Shown here piece after piece: positions 1-5,183 of a stretch of 7,193 nucleotides of DNA. A program made the translations under genes and the position numbers. Numbering within the stretch: the first letter of the stretch is position 1; each line of letters starts with the position of its first letter. The notes under the pieces are model-generated. The model worked only from the letters and a program-made list of their open reading frames with translations. It was not told the DNA's origin and ran no database searches. Origin of the DNA: Kiritimatiellia bacterium (GTDB lineage Bacteria > Verrucomicrobiota > Kiritimatiellia > RFP12 > UBA1067); the NCBI GenBank assembly GCA_017648225.1, contig JAGCJE010000134.1, positions 1 to 7,193 of the forward strand, in the 5' to 3' direction.

Positions 1-729
1 CCGCGCGGCGGTGCGGCCAAGCCCATCGACAAGGCTGATGTCGCGGCGTTCCACGAATACGCCGCGGCTAACGGAAGCGGTCCGATTCTCGCCCACGCCC
101 CGTACACGCTCAACGCGGCGGGCGCCGAGGAACGCGTCAGGGAATTCGCCGAAATGACGATGGCCGACGATCTGAAGCGTCTTGAACTCACGCCCGGGGC
201 TCTTTATAATTTTCATCCCGGCTCCCATGTCGGTCAGGGCGCGGAGAAGGGGATCGAACTTATTGCCGGAATGCTGAAGCGCATTTTCAGTGGCTTCGGA
301 TCTGCTCCGTCGACGACGGTTCTTCTTGAAACGATGGCGGGAAAAGGCTCCGAGATCGGCCGGAATTTCGCGGAGCTTCGCGCCATTATGGATTTGAGCG
401 GTCTCGATCTCGGGGTGTGTCTCGATACGTGCCACGTCTGGGACGGCGGCTACGATATTGTAGGGAATCTCGATGGAGTGCTGGACGAGTTCGACCGCGT
501 GATCGGTCTTGATAAACTCAAGGCGATCCATCTGAACGACACGATGAACGCATTCGCCGCGCATAAGGACCGTCATGAAAAAATTGGCAAGGGTAAGATC
601 GGTCTAGAGGCGTTCGAGCGGATAGTGAATCATCCCAAACTCAGGGATCTGCCGTTTTATCTTGAAACGCCCTGCGATCTTCAGGGATATAAGGAGGAAA
701 TCGCGCTTTTGAAAGGATTGCGGAAATGA
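1..729 (+). CDS. nfo: Endonuclease IV (deoxyribonuclease IV), 3' part, 5' end outside window
   Basis: This is an AP endonuclease of the Nfo/EndoIV family, a zinc-dependent TIM-barrel enzyme that cuts DNA 5' to abasic sites during base excision repair in the cytoplasm. The frame is open from base 1, so the gene enters from the left. 242 residues are present, and alignment by memory to E. coli Nfo (285 aa) suggests about 37 N-terminal residues are missing. Numbering the first visible codon as 1, all nine metal ligands of the family can be seen: H32 (HAPYTLN), H72 (NFHPGSH), E110 (LLETMAGKGS), D142 and H145 (CLDTCH), H177 (HLND), D190 and H192 (KDRH), and E222 (YLETP). Their spacing fits E. coli H69 to E261 closely. 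The internal ATG at 154 is not the start, because the conserved HAPY block lies upstream of it. The stop overlaps the panC start by 4 bases (ATGA), which suggests translational coupling. Confidence 0.96.
   Translation, partial: PRGGAAKPIDKADVAAFHEYAAANGSGPILAHAPYTLNAAGAEERVREFAEMTMADDLKRLELTPGALYNFHPGSHVGQGAEKGIELIAGMLKRIFSGFGSAPSTTVLLETMAGKGSEIGRNFAELRAIMDLSGLDLGVCLDTCHVWDGGYDIVGNLDGVLDEFDRVIGLDKLKAIHLNDTMNAFAAHKDRHEKIGKGKIGLEAFERIVNHPKLRDLPFYLETPCDLQGYKEEIALLKGLRK
712..717 (+). promoter_or_regulatory. Ribosome binding site of panC
   Basis: AAAGGA lies inside the last codons of nfo, 8 bases before the panC ATG at 726. It supports that start and fits coupled translation across the ATGA overlap. 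Confidence 0.6.
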
Positions 730-1550
730 AAATTTTCAGAGAACCCGGAAAACTTCAGAAGTGGGCGCGGCAGCGCACGAAGGCCGGAGCGAAAATCGCC
801 CTCGTGCCGACGATGGGATATCTGCACGACGGCCATTTAAGTCTGATAGCCGAGGCTAAAAAACGCAAGGCCGATGAGATCATCGTCAGCGTTTTTGTAA
901 ATCCGGTCCAGTTCGGGCCGAACGAGGATTTTGAAAAATATCCGCGCGACGAGAAGTCCGATCTCGCGAAGTGCCGTGCGGCGGGCGCTACGGCGGTATT
1001 TTTTCCGACATCAGAGAACATGTATCTTACGGATCATAGCGTCTACATAGACGAGGAACTTCTCTCAAGGGGGCTCTGCGGCGCGTGCCGCCCCGGCCAC
1101 TTCCGCGGAGTCTGCACCGTCGTTGCCAAACTGTTCAATCTCGCTCATCCCGATTTCGCGGTTTTCGGCAAGAAGGATTACCAGCAGGCTCAGGTGATAA
1201 AGCGAATGGTGCGCGACCTTAATTTCGATCTTGATATCGTCGTCGCTCCCATCGTGCGCGAGAAGTCAGGGCTTGCGATGTCGTCGCGGAATACGTATCT
1301 CTCGGACGATGAGCGCGAGCGTGCGCTCGCGTTATCCCGCCTTCTCAAGAGCGTCGAGCCCGGCAGGAGCGTCAAAGCCGAAAAGGTCAGGATTTCCAAG
1401 GCTCTCGAGAAAGAAGGTCTCAAGGTCGACTATGTCGAATTCGTCGATGGAGAGACGCTCGCCGATGTTAAGAAGACAGCTAAAGGCGTATGCGTTCTTC
1501 TGGCCGTTTTCAACGGGAAGACGAGGCTTATAGACAACCGCGTACTTTAA
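726..1550 (+). CDS. panC: Pantothenate synthetase (pantoate--beta-alanine ligase)
   Basis: PanC joins pantoate and beta-alanine using ATP, through a pantoyl-adenylate intermediate, in the last step of pantothenate (vitamin B5, CoA precursor) synthesis in the cytoplasm. At 274 residues it is normal for the family (about 280). Visible motifs are the N-terminal VPTMGYLHDGH (27-37), which carries the nucleotidyltransferase HxGH histidines H34 and H37. SVFVNPVQFGPNEDF (55-69) is the pantoate-binding stretch, and RPGHFRGV is at 122-129. FGKKDYQQ (147-154) and MSSRN (185-189, the KMSKS-like loop) complete the active site. The C-terminal beta-alanine/dimer domain ends in RLIDNRVL. The start is fixed by the ATGA overlap with nfo, by an upstream AAAGGA and by the usual distance to the PTMG motif. 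No panB or panD is visible nearby, so the pathway is not clustered here. No sign of damage. Confidence 0.98.
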   Translation: MKIFREPGKLQKWARQRTKAGAKIALVPTMGYLHDGHLSLIAEAKKRKADEIIVSVFVNPVQFGPNEDFEKYPRDEKSDLAKCRAAGATAVFFPTSENMYLTDHSVYIDEELLSRGLCGACRPGHFRGVCTVVAKLFNLAHPDFAVFGKKDYQQAQVIKRMVRDLNFDLDIVVAPIVREKSGLAMSSRNTYLSDDERERALALSRLLKSVEPGRSVKAEKVRISKALEKEGLKVDYVEFVDGETLADVKKTAKGVCVLLAVFNGKTRLIDNRVL

Positions 1551-1553
1551 AAG

Positions 1554-1559
1554 AAGGAG
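1554..1559 (+). promoter_or_regulatory. Strong Shine-Dalgarno site of deoA
   Basis: AAGGAG sits just after the panC stop and 9 bases before the ATG at 1569. It is the clearest ribosome binding site in the window and fixes the deoA start. I see no promoter-like or terminator-like sequence in the 18-base gap, so read-through from panC is likely. Confidence 0.8.
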
Positions 1560-1568
1560 ATAGCTCTT

Positions 1569-2873
1569 ATGATCGCGAAACTTATCATCGACAAAAAGCG
1601 CGAAGGCCGCGCGTTGGGCACCGCCGAGATCCGCGAATTCATCGAGGGCTTTACTGCGGGCGAAATCCCCGATTACCAGATGAGCGCCCTTGCGATGGCG
1701 ATATGCTGCCGCGGGATGACGGAGCGTGAGACGGCCGATTTGACGGATGCGATGATGCGTTCCGGGCGCTGCCTTGACTGGACGCTTGATATTCCCACCG
1801 CCGATAAACATTCGACAGGCGGAGTCGGCGACAAGCTCTCTTTGATCGTTCAGCCTCTCGCCGCCGCGTGCGGAGTCGCGGTCCCTTCGCTTACCGGGCG
1901 CGGACTCGGGCTGACGGGCGGCACAGCCGACAAGCTTGAGACGATTCCCGGGTATAACGCTTCGCTCTCTCTCGACGACTTTCAGAGGGTTGTCGCCGAC
2001 GTAGGCGTTTCAATGACGGTCCAGACTGGGGAGATAACACCCGCCGACAAAAAGCTTTATGCATTGAGGGACGTTACGGGAACGGTCGCGTCGATTCCGC
2101 TTATTGTAGGATCGATTTTATCCAAGAAGCTCGCCGAGGGCGCCTCGACTCTTGTCTTCGACGTGAAGTGGGGTCTTGGCGCTTTCATGAAGACCAAAGA
2201 GGACGCGTGCGAACTGGCCCGCGCTCTCGTATCCGGCGCGAAAGCGGCCGGGCGCAAGGCCGCCGCGCTCGTTACCGATATGAACACTCCGCTCGGACGC
2301 GCGGTAGGCAACGCGAACGAAGTCGCCGAAGCGCTTGATATTCTCGAGAACCCCGAGCCTGTCGCCGACCGTGCCGATGTTGCTCTTTCGATCGAATTGT
2401 CGTCTCTCATGGTTTCGCTCGCCAAAGAGATTCCTCTTGATGAAGCGCGCGCGCTTTGCCGAGAGAAACTTTTAGACGGAAGTGCGCTTGAGAAATTTAA
2501 GGCGATGGTTACGGCCCATGGAGGCGATCTCGACAAGTTAGCGAAACTCCTTGAGCAGCCGAAATTCAAATTCAAAATCCAGGCCATGCGCTCCGGTGTC
2601 GTTTCGGCGATCGACGCCGAGAAGGTCGCGCGCGTCGCGTTCAAACTCGGAGCGGGGCGGGAAAAGGCGAGCGATACGATCGATCCGTTGGCGGGCGTAA
2701 CTCTTGATGTCCAGCTCGGAGATAAGGTTTCCATCGGCTTTCCTCTGGCGACTCTTGAAAAGTCCGGCTGCCCTGACGGTCTTGAGAGCGCGGCGGCTGA
2801 TCTTTTCAAGGCGTTTACGATTTCTCCTTCCGGCGGAAAAATCGATTCGCTTATTTTCGAGCGCATCGTGTAG
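1569..2873 (+). CDS. deoA: Thymidine / pyrimidine-nucleoside phosphorylase
   Basis: This enzyme of the nucleoside phosphorylase II family splits thymidine (and, in the Pdp subgroup, also uridine) with phosphate into free base and (deoxy)ribose 1-phosphate, for nucleoside salvage. At 434 residues it matches Bacillus Pdp (433) and E. coli DeoA (440). Domains in order are a helical dimer domain (1 to about 65, with IPDYQMSALAMAI at 33-45), the central alpha/beta phosphate-binding domain, and a C-terminal PYNP_C domain (about 345-425, GVVSAIDAEKV). Motifs include DKHSTGGVGDK (79-89, H81) and the family signature GRGLGLTGGTADKLE (110-124). The pyrimidine-binding residues R167, S182 and K186 keep the spacing of E. 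coli R171, S186 and K190. One oddity is DVKWGLGAFMKT (198-209), where the Bacillus enzyme as I recall it reads DVKTGAGAFM. I cannot tell thymidine-specific DeoA from broad Pdp by eye. Confidence 0.95.
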   Translation: MIAKLIIDKKREGRALGTAEIREFIEGFTAGEIPDYQMSALAMAICCRGMTERETADLTDAMMRSGRCLDWTLDIPTADKHSTGGVGDKLSLIVQPLAAACGVAVPSLTGRGLGLTGGTADKLETIPGYNASLSLDDFQRVVADVGVSMTVQTGEITPADKKLYALRDVTGTVASIPLIVGSILSKKLAEGASTLVFDVKWGLGAFMKTKEDACELARALVSGAKAAGRKAAALVTDMNTPLGRAVGNANEVAEALDILENPEPVADRADVALSIELSSLMVSLAKEIPLDEARALCREKLLDGSALEKFKAMVTAHGGDLDKLAKLLEQPKFKFKIQAMRSGVVSAIDAEKVARVAFKLGAGREKASDTIDPLAGVTLDVQLGDKVSIGFPLATLEKSGCPDGLESAAADLFKAFTISPSGGKIDSLIFERIV

Positions 2874-2875
2874 GA
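2872..2875 (+). promoter_or_regulatory. Weak ribosome binding site overlapping the deoA stop
   Basis: AGGA begins inside the deoA TAG stop and lies 9 bases before the ATG at 2885. It supports that start for the 750-residue protein and suggests that its translation depends on ribosomes finishing deoA. Confidence 0.45.
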
Positions 2876-2884
2876 TTTGCAGGT

Positions 2885-5137
2885 ATGGTTAATCACAGCA
2901 TATTGCGCAAGAAATTTCCTTCCAAAAACAAGTCCGGCAAAAAGAAGGATATATCGTCCGTTAAAAAGGCCATCGCGCTGGAATATAGGCAGAAGCGTGC
3001 GGAACTCGGATTTTCCCTGCCGACGGTTAAAAGGGGGCTGCCTTACTACATGGTGATTCTGATAGGTCTTTGTCTTATCGGGGGGCTTGTCGGTTCCGCC
3101 ATCTTTAAACGGAAGGGGTTGGATTTAACGGGTTCGAAGCAGGCGTCCGCCGTTAAATCGCTCAATACGCTAGCGATAGCGCTAGGCCGTTACCGTTATC
3201 ATGTCGGGACATATCCGACCACGCAGGAAGGTCTCAAACAACTTGCTCTCACACGCGTCAGAAAGCCCGGTTGGGTAGGGCCTTATATAAATGAGATTTA
3301 TCCCGATCCGTGGGGCAACGCGTACGTCTACGAAAACCTCGGCGATAACAAGGATCCCGCTCTCTTCTCCAAAGGACCCGACGGCGAGGCGGGGACGATG
3401 GACGACGTGATCGCCGATAAGGCGTTTTTCAATGAGGCCTTCCGTGATACGTCCTGGACCGACGGGTGGGTGCCGTGGCACTTGCGCGGCGTTATGTGGG
3501 TCGAGAACGACCGCGAGAAGGAAATCGCAGAGAGGCGCGTCGACATTGCCCTCGGAAGATCGACGGAAATCGAGGGAAGAATTCCCCTTGTCGATTCCTG
3601 GCGGTTCAGTACGTCGACGGAAGACACTGGCGATCTCAATGTGCGATTGCCTCTTGATTGGCGCGCGGTCGCATCGCTTGTCCGTTCTTCTGAAACGAAT
3701 GCCGTGTTCAGGCGACCGTTCTTCGTCAGGAAGGAAGCGGAGGGTTATTATGTCGCGTTACGCCTTGCGGCGGTCAGCGGGGATTTTGCGGTTAAGCTTA
3801 ACGGAGTTAAGCTCACGGTAAAAGACGTCGGACGTGAAGGTTATGAAGTTGATATGTCCGAGGCGCTGCGCTATGGATCGGAGAACGAGCTTGAGATTTT
3901 TGTCAATGCGTTGAATCCCGAAGCGCAGAGCGCCGGCATTACGGGGGATGTGTGGGTTGATGTCGCCGATCCTAAGGAGCGTGTCGTTTGCGGCACCATG
4001 AAAGTCCGCTTTGACAAAGTTACCTGGGATGAGGCCGTGATGGTTGTCGAAAGATCGGTTTCCTGCAAGAGCGCAACAAACACAATCGTGAAAACCGTTT
4101 CTGAAAGTTTCGATCTCCATAAGCCCAGGATTTGGACATTCGACAATCCCGTCGTGAGAAGAGGCAATCTCATGGGACGCTACGTCATCCGTTCTTTGGA
4201 GCCTTCGACGCCCGGGTCGGTCGTCTTTAACGGGCGCGATACGCCGATAAAGGGGGTCGCGACGGATTGTTCGCTCGGCATGTTAGGCGAAGCGTTCAGC
4301 GACTGTCAGGCGAGGGAGAAGTTTTCCCTGTTTAAGGAGGCCGGAGTCAACGCCGTTCTTTTTACCGGAGCGAAGACGAATAAGGCGTTCTTTGACGTCT
4401 GCGACGAGGTCGGTCTTCTGGCGTTCGATACCGACGATATAAAGCGCCTTAAATTGGACAGGGACTGCTTTGTGCCCGTTAAAGGCGATGTTAACGAGGA
4501 GACTCTCGCGCTTTTAAGATCGCTTTATATGCCGGAGGCGAAAACGCTTTATCTCAGCCCGCACTGGAATTGGACCGAAGGCTCCAAGGCGCATATTGAA
4601 TGCGTCACCGACGCGGACAGCGTTGAACTTTTTGTAAACGGAACGTCTGTCGGAGAGGCTGAGAAGGTTTCAAAATTCCGTTTTGCGAAAGAAGTTGCTT
4701 ATGAAGCCGGCGAACTTAAGGCTATAGCGAAAAAGAACGGTGTCTATTACAGCGAGGATACGCTGAAAACGGCGTACGAGCCCGAAGCGTTGCGCTTCTG
4801 TTCGTCGCCCGCCGTATTGAAAGAGTATGACAGCGCCGTTTTGGAAGTGATGTTGAGCGACGACCTTGGAAGATCTGTCGTCAATGGTGATGTTGAGGTC
4901 GAGTTCGCCGTCGAATCAGGCCCTGGCTCGATAATCGGATGTGAAAATTCGAAAGGCGATATCGGAAGAATCGATCCCGGCGATCCCCGCAAGGCCGTCT
5001 GCAGACTTGTCGGCGGAAGAGCTTTTGTAGCCGTCCGCCGCGCCAGCGGTTCGCGTATTCCTCTTAAAATCAAAGCTAAAGCCGAAGGCTTGAGGTCGGC
5101 TTTGATGGTTTTGCCGTATTGGCAGCCCCAGAAATGA
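2885..5137 (+). CDS. Membrane-anchored GspG pseudopilin-domain / degenerate GH2 glycosidase fusion protein
   Basis: This 750-residue protein has no known name that I recognise. Residues 1-52 are very rich in Lys/Arg and should be cytoplasmic. Residues 54-74 (YYMVILIGLCLIGGLVGSAIF) form one membrane helix, so the rest should be exported. Residues 82-176 match the globular domain of GspG, the major type II secretion pseudopilin: ALGRYRYHVGTYPTTQEGL, then YPDPWGNAYVY, then FSKGPDGEAGTMDD, which keeps the calcium-loop aspartates. Residues 177-235 are a charged linker. Residues 236-360 resemble the GH2 sugar-binding beta-sandwich (NAVFRRPFFV, then GITGDVWVDV), and 361-443 the GH2 Ig-like domain. 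Residues 446-517 resemble only the start of the GH2 TIM barrel (LGMLGEAF, KEAGVNAV, DVCDEVGLLAFDT). The rest of the barrel is absent. Residues 546-625 match the DUF4982-like domain (PHWNW, VELFVNGTSVG), and 630-746 the C-terminal Ig-like domain of GH2 enzymes. It is likely an envelope binding or structural protein. The domain calls come from recalled patterns. Confidence 0.85.
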   Translation: MVNHSILRKKFPSKNKSGKKKDISSVKKAIALEYRQKRAELGFSLPTVKRGLPYYMVILIGLCLIGGLVGSAIFKRKGLDLTGSKQASAVKSLNTLAIALGRYRYHVGTYPTTQEGLKQLALTRVRKPGWVGPYINEIYPDPWGNAYVYENLGDNKDPALFSKGPDGEAGTMDDVIADKAFFNEAFRDTSWTDGWVPWHLRGVMWVENDREKEIAERRVDIALGRSTEIEGRIPLVDSWRFSTSTEDTGDLNVRLPLDWRAVASLVRSSETNAVFRRPFFVRKEAEGYYVALRLAAVSGDFAVKLNGVKLTVKDVGREGYEVDMSEALRYGSENELEIFVNALNPEAQSAGITGDVWVDVADPKERVVCGTMKVRFDKVTWDEAVMVVERSVSCKSATNTIVKTVSESFDLHKPRIWTFDNPVVRRGNLMGRYVIRSLEPSTPGSVVFNGRDTPIKGVATDCSLGMLGEAFSDCQAREKFSLFKEAGVNAVLFTGAKTNKAFFDVCDEVGLLAFDTDDIKRLKLDRDCFVPVKGDVNEETLALLRSLYMPEAKTLYLSPHWNWTEGSKAHIECVTDADSVELFVNGTSVGEAEKVSKFRFAKEVAYEAGELKAIAKKNGVYYSEDTLKTAYEPEALRFCSSPAVLKEYDSAVLEVMLSDDLGRSVVNGDVEVEFAVESGPGSIIGCENSKGDIGRIDPGDPRKAVCRLVGGRAFVAVRRASGSRIPLKIKAKAEGLRSALMVLPYWQPQK
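3044..3106 (+). other. Transmembrane signal anchor of the fusion protein
   Basis: These codons give 21 hydrophobic residues (54-74) after a Lys/Arg-rich stretch and before KRKG. By the positive-inside rule the short N-terminus stays in the cytoplasm and about 675 residues are outside the inner membrane. No signal peptidase cleavage site is evident, so the protein probably stays anchored. Confidence 0.8.
3128..3412 (+). other. GspG (T2SSG) pseudopilin globular domain
   Basis: Residues 82-176 follow the GspG pattern from the end of the spine helix to the calcium loop. They show a helix with LNTLAIALGRYRYHVGTYP, PTTQEGL, a central GWVGPYINEIYPDPWGNAY and the loop SKGPDGEAGTMDDV. In GspG proteins such as Klebsiella PulG the Asp of the GxDG turn and the later DD pair help bind calcium, and the equivalent D166, D173 and D174 are present. 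The canonical prepilin N-terminus (GFTLIE followed directly by the hydrophobic helix) is not. Confidence 0.85.
3590..5122 (+). other. GH2-like module set with a truncated catalytic barrel
   Basis: Residues 236-746 keep the GH2 beta-galactosidase order: sugar-binding sandwich, Ig-like domain, barrel start, DUF4982-like domain and C-terminal Ig-like domain. The GH2 barrel normally spans roughly 300 residues. Here it runs about 70 residues, to LLAFDT at 512-517, followed by some 28 unassigned residues. The sequence then reaches LRSLYMPEAKTLYLSPHWNW, which in intact enzymes comes after the barrel. The usual acid/base Asn-Glu and nucleophile Glu lie in the missing part. The early barrel His motifs are also altered (GVATDCSLG where GVNRHHDLG is typical). 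I therefore expect no glycosidase activity. Confidence 0.75.
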
Positions 5138-5166
5138 AATTAATTCCCACTTTTTACGGGTAGATA

Positions 5167-5175
5167 TGCTATAAT
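5167..5175 (+). promoter_or_regulatory. Extended -10 promoter for tkt
   Basis: TGCTATAAT is a perfect sigma-70 extended -10 element (TGnTATAAT) in the only sizeable intergenic gap of the window. The nearest -35 candidate, TTCCCA at 5144-5149, matches 4 of 6 bases but lies 20 bases away, so the TGn extension would have to make up for it. The predicted start of transcription is about 5182-5184, at or just before the tkt ATG. This is a consensus match by eye and has not been tested. Confidence 0.6.
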
Positions 5176-5183
5176 ATGTCGTT

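Noticed and set aside
154..156. ATG as the start of nfo
   Set aside because: The conserved metal-binding HAPY block and other EndoIV sequence lie upstream in the same frame, so the gene starts outside the window.
1332..1811. A 159-codon minus-strand frame spanning the panC-deoA junction
   Set aside because: No motif was recognised, and it runs antisense across two clear genes and their ribosome binding site.
2057..2896. A 279-codon open frame on the minus strand opposite deoA
   Set aside because: The product is Ser/Ala/Arg-rich without domains and lies wholly against a well-conserved phosphorylase, so it is a shadow frame.
2885..5137. An active beta-galactosidase or other working GH2 enzyme
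   Set aside because: Most of the catalytic barrel, including the region that holds both catalytic glutamates, is absent, and the early barrel His residues are replaced.
2885..5137. A true GspG secretion pseudopilin
   Set aside because: The prepilin cleavage motif with Glu+5 is missing, the membrane helix is displaced, and there is a C-terminal extension of over 570 residues. No other gsp genes are in the window.
5146..5160. A possible terminator hairpin CCC...GGG after the fusion gene
   Set aside because: Only three base pairs form, around a T-rich loop, and no U-tract follows the stem. It is too weak to call a terminator.
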